DNA of 64,000 bases from Hymenobacter plasmatis (lineage in GTDB: Bacteria; Bacteroidota; Bacteroidia; Cytophagales; Hymenobacteraceae). The stretch is taken from contig NZ_JAJFAW010000007.1 in NCBI RefSeq assembly GCF_020711255.1, forward strand, positions 1-64,000, given 5' to 3'. This document shows positions 1 to 8,895 of the stretch, in pieces. The stretch's first letter is position 1; each line of letters opens with the position of its first letter. Under the pieces are notes generated by a model that saw only the letters and a program-made list of their open reading frames with translations, was not told the DNA's origin and ran no database searches. The position numbers and the translations under genes were made by a program.

Positions 1-267
1 TGCGAGACCAGCAGCGCCGAAGCAACGCTCTATTTATCCAGCATTCGACACCTTATCCGTAAATTTTAACAGGCTCTAATTGTCCCGTAAAACGAAGCAG
101 CAACACCCCGCTGGTCAGCCCGCTTGGCATGAAGAAGTCGATGTTGCGAATGAACCGCTTGAACGATTCCAAGCAAACCCTTTCTAAGCCACCTAAAACC
201 CTCGGGTCCCCTCACGGGTCCCCCGGAAAACCAAAAGGCCCTTCACGCTAGCATGAAGGGCCTTTTT
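1..267. other. Right-hand end of a further element upstream
   Basis: No convincing gene is seen here. A TGTCCCGT motif at 81-88 matches the putative arm-site motif of island 1, and the stretch ends in a hairpin that abuts an att copy, as do the right ends of islands 1 and 2. I therefore read it as the right end of a third element, or a remnant of one, that begins outside the window. A short open stretch on the minus strand ending at about 53 could be the tail of a gene but is not recognisable. Confidence 0.45.
235..267. terminator. Hairpin terminator abutting the first att copy
   Basis: A perfect 11-bp stem (235-245 with 254-264) with an 8-nt loop is followed by five T residues on the plus strand, and T-rich sequence also lies on the minus side. 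It directly precedes the tRNA-derived att repeat. Equivalent hairpins precede the other two att copies. Confidence 0.8.
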
Positions 268-286
268 GGTGGTCGTGTAAGGACTA
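267..286. repeat. att copy 1 (left end of island 1)
   Basis: The 20-bp tggtggtcgtgtaaggacta is identical at 9910-9929. Its inner 15 bp (gtggtcgtgtaagga) match the 3' end of the tRNA-Arg gene at 61863-61877, in the same orientation. This is the usual signature of tyrosine-recombinase integration at a tRNA 3' end. It lies about 180 bp from the integrase start at 467. Confidence 0.85.
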
Positions 287-399
287 CCGAAGGTTGTATG
301 TCGTCTGCCTTAACTATGGTTGAAATGTGCCTTTAATGGCAATTATCGCATTTTATTGTTAGGTAGTGATAGGCTATGACCAGTTATGTTCAGAAGTTT

Positions 400-421
400 T
401 GTCCCGTGAAGTGTCCCGTGA
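400..421. promoter_or_regulatory. Putative integrase arm-type sites, left end of island 1
   Basis: Two direct copies of TGTCCCGTGA start at 400 and 412, 12 bp apart. An exact copy starts at 9837 near the right end, with a weaker copy (7 of 10) 12 bp after it. Direct repeats with the same spacing near both att sites are what arm-binding sites of a tyrosine recombinase look like. They may also lie in the integrase promoter or leader, since the gene begins at 431 or 467. Confidence 0.55.
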
Positions 422-466
422 TGGTACAACTTGCTAACTTCGTCCCCTCAACTTCACAAGCAAAAA

Positions 467-1726
467 ATGCTGCGCACGAAATACTATCTCACCGACGCCA
501 AGGCTTCCGGCCCGACAGCTCTGTATGCCGCCTGCTACCTGGAGGGGGAGCGCAAAAAAATCTACCTGCCTGTGCTCACGGTGCAGCCTGCGCAATGGGA
601 TAAGGACGCGCAGAAGTATCGCCGCAATTTCACGGGGTTCTCGGACGCCAACCACCTGCTGAAACGGCTCACGGAGGCACTGGAGGAGGCTCACCTGCAA
701 ATCATCGCCAAGGGCAAAGTAACCACCCTTGCCGACCTGAAGGCCGTGGCGGCTCGCGTCACAGCTGGTAAGCAAGAGGCCCCCGCTGCTGGCCTGTGGG
801 AGGCGATGGACAATTGGATTGAGTCCAGTAAACGGGACCGGGCCACTTCCACTATCAAAGCCTATAACACATTGAGGCAGCACCTCCTCACTTTCTCAAA
901 ACTGCGCCGGCTGCGACTAGAGTTTGCCAGCCTGGACGTGGCTTTCTGCGAGGCGTTTAAAACCTACTTGCTGAAAAACGTGGGCCTAGGCAACTCGTCT
1001 ATCAATAACCAAGTGAAAAATCTGAAGGTGTTTCTGGGGCAAACCTTCGAGCAGGGCGTGCACGAATACGTGCATTTCAAACGGTTCCGCAAGCTAGAAG
1101 ATGAAGCCCCTGATGTGGTCTACCTCACCGCTGCTGAGAAAGGCCGTTTGTTCGCCCTTCAGCTCGACCACATTCCGTACCTGGAGCAAACGCGCGACGT
1201 GTTCCTGTTCGAGTGCGAAACCGGGCTGCGGTTCTCGGACGTGTTGGCGCTCAAGGCCGAGCAGGTAACCAAGGATTATGTTCTAGTGACGACCCAAAAA
1301 ACCGCCGACCTGCTGAAGGTGCCTCTGTCGCCACTGGCTCAAATGATTCTTGCCCGATACGCGGGCCGAGCCGATGGCCGCGCATTGCCCGTCAAAAGCA
1401 ACCAGAAAACCAACGCCCACCTCAAAACCTTGGCTAAGCTGGCACGCATCGACGCGCCTACCACGACCCGGCAGCGAAAAGGCAGCGAGCGGGTTGCTAC
1501 TACCTGCCCCAAATACGACTTAGTCGCAACTCACACAGCCCGGCGCACCTTCATTACCTTGGCGTTGGAGGGCGGGATGCGCCCCGAAACAGTGATGCGA
1601 ATCACGGGCCACAAGGACTTCAAGATGCTGCACCGATACGTCAAAATCACCGACGCCGTGGTGCAAGATGAGTTTGCGCAGTACCTGGAGCGACAAGCTA
1701 AGCCCATTATGCGGGTGGCAGGGTAG
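467..1726 (+). CDS. Tyrosine recombinase (integrase) of island 1
   Basis: This site-specific integrase should catalyse insertion and excision of island 1 at the tRNA-Arg 3' end. The 419-residue protein has an N-terminal arm-binding region (about 1-100), a SAM-like core-binding domain (about 110-210) and a catalytic domain. The catalytic residues are visible: Arg near residue 255 (TGLRFSDV), the HTARR box near 355, GHKD near 381, and the nucleophile Tyr391 in HRYVKI. The start at 467 (MLRTKYYL) is chosen because the conserved N-terminal strand begins there. An in-frame ATG at 431 would add 12 unconvincing residues. It is homologous to, but clearly different from, the island 2 integrase. Confidence 0.93.
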   Translation: MLRTKYYLTDAKASGPTALYAACYLEGERKKIYLPVLTVQPAQWDKDAQKYRRNFTGFSDANHLLKRLTEALEEAHLQIIAKGKVTTLADLKAVAARVTAGKQEAPAAGLWEAMDNWIESSKRDRATSTIKAYNTLRQHLLTFSKLRRLRLEFASLDVAFCEAFKTYLLKNVGLGNSSINNQVKNLKVFLGQTFEQGVHEYVHFKRFRKLEDEAPDVVYLTAAEKGRLFALQLDHIPYLEQTRDVFLFECETGLRFSDVLALKAEQVTKDYVLVTTQKTADLLKVPLSPLAQMILARYAGRADGRALPVKSNQKTNAHLKTLAKLARIDAPTTTRQRKGSERVATTCPKYDLVATHTARRTFITLALEGGMRPETVMRITGHKDFKMLHRYVKITDAVVQDEFAQYLERQAKPIMRVAG

Positions 1727-1774
1727 GGGCGCCCTGCGCCTCAACCTGAATCCTATTCAAGGAGGTGAAAGGCA

Positions 1775-1801
1775 ATGAGGGTAAAGATTAGGGAGGGCTG
1801 A
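1775..1801 (+). CDS. Possible 8-codon leader peptide with a perfect Shine-Dalgarno
   Basis: AAGGAGGTGA at 1759-1768 matches the 16S anti-Shine-Dalgarno fully, which is unusual in Bacteroidota. It sits 6 nt before an ATG that opens an 8-codon frame (MRVKIREG, then TGA). A T-rich stretch follows, and the HTH gene starts about 100 nt downstream. It could be a leader peptide affecting that gene, or chance. There is no comparative evidence. Confidence 0.2.
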   Translation: MRVKIREG

Positions 1802-1901
1802 AATTTCTTTTTTTATCAAGAAAACCGCTGCTTACTGGCTGATAATTTTGATTAATCAAAGCCGCGAAAAGCTCGTGGTAGTTTTCACCCTAACCCCTTT
1901 A

Positions 1902-2207
1902 ATGCCCTTTACCCCCAACCTTGCCATCGTAGCAGACTCGCCGGAATCGTTCCGGGACCTGCTGCGCTCCATTGTAGCGGAGTTGTTTCCCGCTAACACA
2001 ACTGCCTCACCGGCTGCCCCCGACGGGCTAATGTCGAAGGAGGAAGTTTGCCGAGAGTTCGGTATTTCCTCCACCACCCTTACCGAATGGATGAAAAAGG
2101 GACTCATTCCCTTCCTGCGCTACGACCGGCGCGTCTACTTCGAGCGGGCCGCCATCTTGGAGGCAGGTCGCACCCATACTAAGTACAAGCACTCCAAAGG
2201 CAAGTAA
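1902..2207 (+). CDS. Excisionase-like helix-turn-helix protein (HTH_17)
   Basis: This 102-residue protein has a C-terminal MerR-like winged-helix domain of the HTH_17 type. The part from MSKEEVCREFG through TTLTEWMKKGLIPFLRY to VYFERAAILEA follows the family pattern, in which a helix-turn-helix is followed by a wing with an aromatic-charged motif. Such proteins commonly sit beside Bacteroidetes integrases and act as recombination directionality factors or regulators. The ATG at 1902 is preferred; a TTG at 1848 in the same frame would add 18 residues. It has the same position relative to its integrase as the HTH protein at 14463 in island 2. Confidence 0.75.
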   Translation: MPFTPNLAIVADSPESFRDLLRSIVAELFPANTTASPAAPDGLMSKEEVCREFGISSTTLTEWMKKGLIPFLRYDRRVYFERAAILEAGRTHTKYKHSKGK

Positions 2208-2208
2208 C

Positions 2209-2823
2209 ATGGGGACCCCAAACCACCTCCGCACCGCCCGTAAACCCGCACGCCTCGGGCCCGCCCCAGTCCTTCGCTCAGCGCGCTCCGCCTCTTCTAA
2301 GGCCCGTCCCCTAGCCGTATTGTTATACGAGAATTGGAGCAGCTCATACTCCCGCAGCTTCAAGCACCTAGGTATCAAATTCAACCTCACGGTGGCGTGT
2401 CTACCGACCGCAACCAGCATACGAGCCCATCAAACCCTGCATTTGTGCACGCCGCAGCGGCGGTATGATGGCCAGTGTGAGCACATGTTGCAGAGCCCGG
2501 ACGTGGCGGGCATGAAAGATTTTCTTACGGGTCTCCGCGATGTACCAGCACCGGCAGAGCTTCCCGCCGGAGTCCGGCTCTTCGTAGGCGACTATAATGC
2601 CAGCCGCCATGCCAAAGGAGCGGCTCCAACCGCTGTGGTGCTGGAGGGCCAGCCTAAAGGCAACCGCCCTGGCTGGATGCTCGTCGTGGTGGTGGACAAG
2701 CCCTACCGCCGCCGAGGTGCTGGCGTCAACGCAGAAACAGCTAAGGTCACCGCCCTAGCCGTGGTGCCTCACTTACCGAAATGGCTTGAAAAGCTTCCCC
2801 TGGAGGAGCTACAGCCTGCCTAA
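2209..2823 (+). CDS. Hypothetical protein of island 1
   Basis: The frame is open for 204 codons and its ATG follows the HTH gene stop by one base, which suggests translational coupling. I do not recognise the family. The N-terminal third is basic and of doubtful coding character. The part from about residue 93 onward (ATG at 2485 or 2512) looks more protein-like, with a strand-rich middle (VRLFVGDYNASRH, GWMLVVVVDKPYRRRG). In a small element with a gene II-like initiator, a gene in this place could encode a single-strand DNA-binding or accessory replication protein, but nothing in the sequence proves it. Confidence 0.45.
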   Translation: MGTPNHLRTARKPARLGPAPVLRSARSASSKARPLAVLLYENWSSSYSRSFKHLGIKFNLTVACLPTATSIRAHQTLHLCTPQRRYDGQCEHMLQSPDVAGMKDFLTGLRDVPAPAELPAGVRLFVGDYNASRHAKGAAPTAVVLEGQPKGNRPGWMLVVVVDKPYRRRGAGVNAETAKVTALAVVPHLPKWLEKLPLEELQPA

Positions 2824-2872
2824 CCATCCTAACCCGCGCCGTCTTACTCGCCAGTTTCGCGCCACAACCATC

Positions 2873-2901
2873 AAACGCCAGCCCCCTGTGGGTTGGCGTT
2901 T
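2873..2901. terminator. Hairpin before the replication initiator gene
   Basis: AAACGCCA (2873-2880) pairs with TGGCGTTT (2894-2901) around a GC-rich loop that extends the stem in part. It may terminate the integrase-side transcripts. Because it sits 73 bp before a rolling-circle-type initiator gene, it could also be part of a replication origin. There is no clear U-tract. Confidence 0.4.
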
Positions 2902-2973
2902 CGGTAGTGTGCGGGGCCGGTCGGGCTCGTGCGGCCTTTCCCACCACCATAACGACGGGATGAACCCGCTGAC

Positions 2974-4020
2974 GTGTACGACGACCTGCACCTACGATTT
3001 GAATTACCAGCGCCCTATGCCGTGACAGAACAGGCCCTGGCCGATTCCCTTGCCTTTGCTCATCGCACCCAGGAGGAAGGTGACGATGGCCGCCTACTGA
3101 TTCGGGCAAAATACAAGAATCTCCGCATCACATACTGGCCCGACCAGCACCGGGGGCTCATTCGAGGCTCGCTGCACAGGTTCGCCCACGGCTCCAATGG
3201 CTCCCACTTCCCGGCTGCTGACGTGGCCCGTGCCTGCGCCGAGCTGGCCGCTGCCCTGGCCTTGCCGCCCGCAGCCTTAGTTGTGAGCCGGCTGGAGGTG
3301 GGCGTGAACCTGGAGGTGCCCACGCCACCGCGCAAATTCATGGAATTGCTCGACCACCACAAACGCAGCCCTTTTGCCGCAATGGCGCCACCCGCAGGCG
3401 TTAGCCGCCCGCTGGGGTACGTTGCGGGGCACGCGGATTACAAGGTAAAGGTGTACGACAAAGCCGCCCACCTCGCCCAGCAGAAAAAACCATTGCCCAA
3501 AGGTCATCACCTGCTGCGCTACGAGGTGGCGTTCACCCGGGCCCGCGAGGCGCTCAAAATCACGGGGCGCACGCAGCTCACCTTGGCAGATTTGCCCGAC
3601 TCGGGCGTAATGGGAGCCTTTGCAGTTCATTTACAAAAGCAGTGGGGCCTCATCGCCCGTCGCATGGATTTTGACTATGCTGGCCTCAGCATGGCCGATG
3701 CCGAGCTGCTACGGGCCGGAGCAGATACGAAATTTTGGGAAGGCACCCGCGACACAACACCGCCCTCCACTTACAAGAAGCACAAAGCCCGCTACCGCAA
3801 GCTCCAGCAGCAGGCGGCCCACCGCGCCGGGCCTCACCCTTACGACCTGCTGCTGCCGAAGCAACTGGAGACGCTGCTGCAACTGAGCAACCCGGGCTGC
3901 GCTAGGCCCGAATCTGGTCCCTTCCTCCACGCATGTAATCAATTGGAAAATAGAGCTCAGAACAACGAGCAACCCGGGGTAATGTCTATGCCCACCGTGC
4001 CGATGCTCATGGCCGCCTAG
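2974..4020 (+). CDS. Probable rolling-circle replication initiator (phage gene II-like)
   Basis: The 348-residue protein, with a GTG start, resembles the phage/plasmid replication protein II/X family. The fitting pattern is a strand with VVSRLEVGVNLEV (about residues 108-120), then YKVKVYDKAAHL (about 156-167), then LLRYEVAFTRAREAL, an arginine/glutamate-rich strand seen before the final helical region, and TLADLPD. In that family the protein nicks one strand at the origin and covalently holds the 5' end. A rolling-circle initiator would let an excised island 1 circle replicate. The C-terminal tail after about residue 300 looks divergent. The assignment rests on pattern and context, so the class of initiator is uncertain. 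Confidence 0.5.
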   Translation: MYDDLHLRFELPAPYAVTEQALADSLAFAHRTQEEGDDGRLLIRAKYKNLRITYWPDQHRGLIRGSLHRFAHGSNGSHFPAADVARACAELAAALALPPAALVVSRLEVGVNLEVPTPPRKFMELLDHHKRSPFAAMAPPAGVSRPLGYVAGHADYKVKVYDKAAHLAQQKKPLPKGHHLLRYEVAFTRAREALKITGRTQLTLADLPDSGVMGAFAVHLQKQWGLIARRMDFDYAGLSMADAELLRAGADTKFWEGTRDTTPPSTYKKHKARYRKLQQQAAHRAGPHPYDLLLPKQLETLLQLSNPGCARPESGPFLHACNQLENRAQNNEQPGVMSMPTVPMLMAA

Positions 4021-4485
4021 GGCAACGTGAGCGGAGAGAGGCACGGGTATTCCTGGGCGATGAAGGCAAAAACTAGTTGTAAAGCAGTCGCCTGGGCGGT
4101 GCAAATCCTACGCAATGACGAACGCCCTGACATTTCCTGAGCGTGTTATTTGTCGCCGTTAGGGGCTGGGTATCAGTAGCTGTCAGCAGCAGGGTGGGTT
4201 TCTATTTCGTTGGGTTTTACCACACACGCAGCGGGGCTAAGGGCCTGTGCCGCGGGTGAAGAAGACTCATCCATAGCGACCCCACCCGGTTGAGCATTTG
4301 CGTTTCAATTAAAACCCAATACCCCCGGCCGTTGAATAACTAGCCCGGGCCCCTAAGCATCTCAACCCTGTGAAAAAACGGCGGGATGCGCGCCGTACAG
4401 GAAAAGCCCAACATTCGGCCTATCTTTTGGCCCGTTTTCTCTCCAGCGCGAGGGAGAACGGGCCATTAGCTTCTACCCCGATTTC
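4021..4485. other. Intergenic region between initiator and restriction gene
   Basis: No gene is visible in 465 bp. An imperfect inverted repeat of a GGCCCGTT/AACGGGCC type spans about 4429-4465, just upstream of the GTG start of the restriction enzyme, and a smaller GC-rich hairpin lies near 4378-4400. The first could regulate the restriction gene; either could be part of an origin. Neither has a matching copy elsewhere that I can see. Confidence 0.4.
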
Positions 4486-7400
4486 GTGACCTACCCTGAA
4501 TTTGAAGCCCGCTGGAAAAAATCCGGCGGGGCCGAGCGTGCCAACTACGGCCTTTTCCTCGTTAACCTCTGCTCCTTGCTTGGCGTGCCCCCACCCAACG
4601 GGACCACTGACAACCCCGCTCAAGATACCTACGTGCTGGAGCGGGCGGTGACTTTCAACGATGGGGGAGTGAAAAAGAGCACGGGCCGTATCGACCTCTA
4701 TAAACGCGGGTGCTTCGTGCTTGAAACTAAGCAGGGAACCGACTCACCCGACACCGCCAAACAAGCCGAACTCGCCCAACTCGACTTACCCGCTGAGAAA
4801 CGTCGCAAGGGCCATGCCGTGCGCGGCACCGCGAAGTGGGGCTTGATGATGGAGGCCGCCCGCCAGCAGGCCATTGGCTACGTGAAAGCACTGCCGCCCG
4901 AGGAGCCGCGCCCGCTGTTCGTGGTGGTGGTCGATGTAGGCTACAGCATCGACCTCTACAGCAACTTTGCCGGGGTGGGAGACTCCTTCCAGCCGTTCCC
5001 CGACCAGCAGCGGTTCCGGTTGCCGCTGACCGCGTTGGCGAACGAGGACACCCGGGCCATGCTCCAGTTGCTCTTTACCGACCCCCGCGAACTGGACCCC
5101 AGCCGACGCGCGGCCCAGGTAACGCGCAAGCTCGCCGCCCAGCTCGCCGCCCTTTCGGCTCAACTGGAGCAGGCCGGCCATGCCTCCGAGGTGGTGGCCG
5201 CCTTCCTAATGCGCTGCTTGTTCACCATGTTCGCCGAGGACGTGGCGCTGATACCGAAAGAGTCTTTCTCGGGCTTGCTGAAGCAGTACGACACTGACGC
5301 CCTGCGCCCGCGCCTGGCCGACGCCTTGACCAACCTGTGGGCCACGATGGACACCGGCGGGTTCACACTCAGCCTAGCCGCCGACATTCCCAAGTTTAAC
5401 GGCCAGCTCTTCCACGGGGCCACGGCCCTACCGTTGTCGGTGCCGCAACTCACGTTGCTGCGCGAGGCTGCTGCTGCCAATTGGGCCAACGTAGAGCCCG
5501 CCATCTTCGGCACCCTGCTGGAGCGCGCCCTAAATCCTAAGGAGCGCCACCGTCTGGGCGCCCACTACACCCCGCGCCGCTATGTGGAGCGCCTGGTACT
5601 GCCCACGGTGATGGACCCGCTGCGCCGCGAGTGGGCTGCCGCTCAGGCTGCCAGCGCACAGCGCCAGAACGCGGGCAACGACAAAGACGCACGCGCCGAG
5701 CTGGTGAAGTTTCAGCGCCGCCTCACGTCCCTGCGCATCCTGGACCCGGCGTGTGGCTCCGGTAATTTCTTATACGTTACCCTGGAGCACCTGAAACGCC
5801 TTGAAGGGGAGGTATTGGCCGCCATCAATGCCTTCGGGCACACCGGCTTGCTGGACTTGGCTGGCACCACCACTGTGGGCCCGCGCCAACTGCTGGGGTT
5901 GGAACTGAACCCCCGCGCCGCTGCCATTGCCGACGTAGTGCTGCGCATCGGCTACTTGCAATGGCACATCCGCACCCACGGCCTCACCCACATGCCATCG
6001 CCTTTGCTCACTGATGACCACAACATCCGGCAGCAGGACGCCGCCCTGCACCACGGCCCCCCCGTCCCACGCCTTGATGCCCTCGGCCAGCCCGTGACCC
6101 GCTGGGACGGCACTTACCGCCCGAATCCCGCGACAGGACAGCCTATGCCCGACGAAACCGCCCGAGTCGCGGTGCTGGACTATCCTAACCCAGAACCTGC
6201 CGAGTGGCCAGCCGCTGACTTTATTGTGGGCAATCCTCCATTTATTGGCGCAAGCCGACTTCTGGACGTGCTGGGTGAAGGCTACGCTGAGGCTCTTCGT
6301 AAAGCCTACAAAGGACAGGTGCCAGATTCGGCTGACTTCGTGATGTATTGGTGGCACAACGCCGCCCAGGCCGTGCAAGCTGGCGCGACGGAGCGGTTCG
6401 GTTTTATCACCACCAACAGCCTCAAGCAGACTTTTAACCGGCGGGTGCTACAGCCATTCTTGGAGGGTGACAAGCCCCCGCTGGCACTCACCTTCGCCAT
6501 TCCTGACCACCCTTGGATAGACAGCGGCGAGGGCGCTGCCGTGCGCATTGCCATCACCGTGGCCGAGCCCGCTGGGCCGGCTCCCGGCCGCCTCCTCACC
6601 GTACAAACCGAAACAGTACCCGAAGGCGACGACGCGGCCGATGTGGTGTTTTTAGAGCAGCAGGGCCGCATCTTGCCGGACTTGAGCATTGGGGCGGACT
6701 TGGATACCTCCCGGCCGCTAAAGGCCAATGCAGGGCTTTCTAATCGCGGTTTTGAATTAGGTGGTGCTGGCTTTATTGTTTCCCCTGAAACGGCTCGCTC
6801 TTTAGGTCTTGGTGAAGTAATAGGTTTAGACATGCACATTCGTCCTTATCGAAACGGTCGGGATTTGACTGACAAGCCCCGTAAAGTATTAGTTATCGAC
6901 TTGTTTGGGCTGTCTGACAACGAGGCACTAGAGCGGTTTCCTTCTGTTTACCAGCATGTTTTACAAACTGTAAAACCAGAACGTGACCAAAACCGAGATA
7001 GAATTTTACGTGAGAATTGGTGGCTTCATAGGCGGCTTCGTGAGGACTTGCGCCAATCACTCAATGGATTGTCCCGGTACATTGCCACGGTAGAAACCGC
7101 CAAACACCGCCTTTTCCAATTTCTCGATGCTAACATTATTCCCGACAATAAACTGATAGTTTTTGCCTTGGATGATGCCTACCACTTGGGGGTACTATCG
7201 AGCCACATTCATCACATTTGGGCAGTCGGCACGGGCAGCACTTTAGAAAGCCGCCCGGTTTACGTCAAGACCAAGGGGTTTGAGCCATTTCCGTTCCCCA
7301 ATGCTACGCCCGTTCAACAAGCCCGCATCCGCAAGCTGGCTGAAACCATCGACACGTGCCGCAAACGCCAACAAGCAGAGTACCCCAGCCTCACCCTCAC

Positions 7401-7932
7401 CAAACTGTACAACGTAGTGGAGCAACTCCGCGCTGGCCAACTCCTGACCCCAGAGGAGCAGACCATTAATCAGCAAGGCTTCGCCTCAGTACTATTAGAC
7501 CTACACAAATCTCTCGACGCGGCCGTGGCTGAAGCCTATGGCTGGCCCGTTTCATTATCCGAGCCTGAGGTGCTTACGTTGCTGGTGCAATTGAATCAAA
7601 TACGGGGCACTGAGGAGGCGAACGGCCTCGTACGCCACTTGCGCCCAGCCTACCAAGACCAAGGCCAACAGCAGGCCGCTATGAAGCTCGCCACAGCGGC
7701 CATAGCTGAAGCAGCAACCCCAGCCTCTGCCCAGGCGTGGCCCGCCGAACTCGTGCGCCAAATGCAAGCCGTACGCGAAGTAGTGGCCCAGGCTACCGTA
7801 CCGCTCACCTCCAAGCAAGTGGCCGCTCAGTTCATCAAAACCCGCCCCGCCCAGGTGCAGCCAATGCTGGATACCCTCGCTGGCCTCTCGCTGCTGCGCT
7901 GGGTAGAAACGGAAAATGCCTATGCAGCTTAG
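4486..7932 (+). CDS. MmeI-family (type IIL) restriction-modification enzyme, island 1
   Basis: This 1148-residue single polypeptide should both methylate and cut DNA. The N-terminal nuclease motif is complete: Asp70, then nine residues, then Glu80-Thr-Lys82, the same D-X9-EXK arrangement known from MmeI. A helical linker follows. The methyltransferase has motif [12 protein letters not shown] near 417-427 and the amino-methyltransferase motif NPPF near 583, so it is of the N6-adenine, gamma-like order. The target-recognition part lies around 720-950 and a helical C-terminus follows. The GTG start is supported by exact alignment of the first residues with the paralogue at 20991-24338. No separate restriction or specificity subunit is needed in this family. 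The recognition site cannot be read from the sequence. Confidence 0.88.
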   Translation: MTYPEFEARWKKSGGAERANYGLFLVNLCSLLGVPPPNGTTDNPAQDTYVLERAVTFNDGGVKKSTGRIDLYKRGCFVLETKQGTDSPDTAKQAELAQLDLPAEKRRKGHAVRGTAKWGLMMEAARQQAIGYVKALPPEEPRPLFVVVVDVGYSIDLYSNFAGVGDSFQPFPDQQRFRLPLTALANEDTRAMLQLLFTDPRELDPSRRAAQVTRKLAAQLAALSAQLEQAGHASEVVAAFLMRCLFTMFAEDVALIPKESFSGLLKQYDTDALRPRLADALTNLWATMDTGGFTLSLAADIPKFNGQLFHGATALPLSVPQLTLLREAAAANWANVEPAIFGTLLERALNPKERHRLGAHYTPRRYVERLVLPTVMDPLRREWAAAQAASAQRQNAGNDKDARAELVKFQRRLTSLRILDPACGSGNFLYVTLEHLKRLEGEVLAAINAFGHTGLLDLAGTTTVGPRQLLGLELNPRAAAIADVVLRIGYLQWHIRTHGLTHMPSPLLTDDHNIRQQDAALHHGPPVPRLDALGQPVTRWDGTYRPNPATGQPMPDETARVAVLDYPNPEPAEWPAADFIVGNPPFIGASRLLDVLGEGYAEALRKAYKGQVPDSADFVMYWWHNAAQAVQAGATERFGFITTNSLKQTFNRRVLQPFLEGDKPPLALTFAIPDHPWIDSGEGAAVRIAITVAEPAGPAPGRLLTVQTETVPEGDDAADVVFLEQQGRILPDLSIGADLDTSRPLKANAGLSNRGFELGGAGFIVSPETARSLGLGEVIGLDMHIRPYRNGRDLTDKPRKVLVIDLFGLSDNEALERFPSVYQHVLQTVKPERDQNRDRILRENWWLHRRLREDLRQSLNGLSRYIATVETAKHRLFQFLDANIIPDNKLIVFALDDAYHLGVLSSHIHHIWAVGTGSTLESRPVYVKTKGFEPFPFPNATPVQQARIRKLAETIDTCRKRQQAEYPSLTLTKLYNVVEQLRAGQLLTPEEQTINQQGFASVLLDLHKSLDAAVAEAYGWPVSLSEPEVLTLLVQLNQIRGTEEANGLVRHLRPAYQDQGQQQAAMKLATAAIAEAATPASAQAWPAELVRQMQAVREVVAQATVPLTSKQVAAQFIKTRPAQVQPMLDTLAGLSLLRWVETENAYAA

Positions 7933-7984
7933 GAAATAGGGAGGAGCAATTCCTGAGAGTATAAAATCGCCTCACGCTAACAAA

Positions 7985-8024
7985 AAGAAACCCTGGTGCC
8001 TATTGCGCCAGGGCTTCTTTTTAT
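7985..8024. terminator. Bidirectional terminator between convergent genes
   Basis: A stem made from GAAaCCCTGGtG and CGCCAGGGcTTC, with A residues upstream and T residues downstream, sits between the end of the restriction gene and the end of the DUF3037 gene. It can serve both. Confidence 0.85.
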
Positions 8025-8043
8025 GTTTTAACGGTAGTACAAC

Positions 8044-8895
8044 CTATTGCAAAGTGCCTTCTATTAAATAGTGTGCAGCTTGCTCAGAGTATTCAACTAA
8101 TTCCTGCCCTTCTGTAATGATGCGTTTTGGCGCAGACGTATCATTTAAGATGTTCAATGCTTTCTCATACTCGCCATAAAGCTCACGGCGACTAGGCGGA
8201 GCAACCAACAAATCAAATCGGTAATTATCTATCTCGGGAACTTTGCCTACCAAGTCAAGCCAACCATGACAATACACCGATTTTCGATTGATTTCCGTTG
8301 GGTTAACCAAATCAAAGCTAATAGCTTTTACATAGTTAAATGTGCCATTTTGCCAAGCAGCATCAAATTTCACGCTAGTCTTAGAATTTGGAACTTCTAC
8401 ATCTCGGAGCACAAGTTTCGCGGCAGCAGGGGCAGCCTGAGCCAAAAGCTGATTGAATTGACGACGTAAAAAGTCGTCGTCCTTATGTCGAGGACGTTCC
8501 TGTACAGCTCTGAAGAACGTGTCGTAATACTGCTGAGCAACCTCCACTGTATCCGAGGTATGAGCCAAAGCCTTTTTAGGAGGCCCAAACTGTAGTACGG
8601 TGGCGTCAACGGCGAGTAATTCGCGAGTGATGAATGTAGTGAACTGCTCTAAAGAAGGTACGGGTTTCAGTACAGAATTTTCCTGCGTTACTCTCTTCCT
8701 GAACGCTGTGAGGTATACTTTTAATTGACGCTCAGAAAAGTCTGGGTACAACTGGCGTATCCGACGAAAAGAATCAGGGAAACGAAATTCCATCCGCTCC
8801 TGCTCTGGGAAATAGAGCAGAATAGCTACGTTCACTTCTTCCCCCAGAAAGGGCGAGTGTACATACTTAAGCAAGCTGAAATAAATCGTTTTCAC
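8044..8895 (-). CDS. DUF3037 family protein, partner of HipA-like kinase
   Basis: The 283-residue protein starts MKTIYFSLLKYVHSPFLGEEVNVAILLYFPE, the typical DUF3037 opening (first 31 residues, cited here in part as FSLLKYV and EEVNVAILLY). Its remaining part is mixed helical with no catalytic motif I can point to. It is encoded directly after the HipA-like kinase with a 4-bp overlap (ATGA-type), so the two are co-translated. DUF3037 genes are often found next to HipA-like kinases, suggesting a two-component toxin-antitoxin or defence unit. Its role as antitoxin, substrate or sensor is unknown. Confidence 0.8.
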   Translation of the reverse strand: MKTIYFSLLKYVHSPFLGEEVNVAILLYFPEQERMEFRFPDSFRRIRQLYPDFSERQLKVYLTAFRKRVTQENSVLKPVPSLEQFTTFITRELLAVDATVLQFGPPKKALAHTSDTVEVAQQYYDTFFRAVQERPRHKDDDFLRRQFNQLLAQAAPAAAKLVLRDVEVPNSKTSVKFDAAWQNGTFNYVKAISFDLVNPTEINRKSVYCHGWLDLVGKVPEIDNYRFDLLVAPPSRRELYGEYEKALNILNDTSAPKRIITEGQELVEYSEQAAHYLIEGTLQ

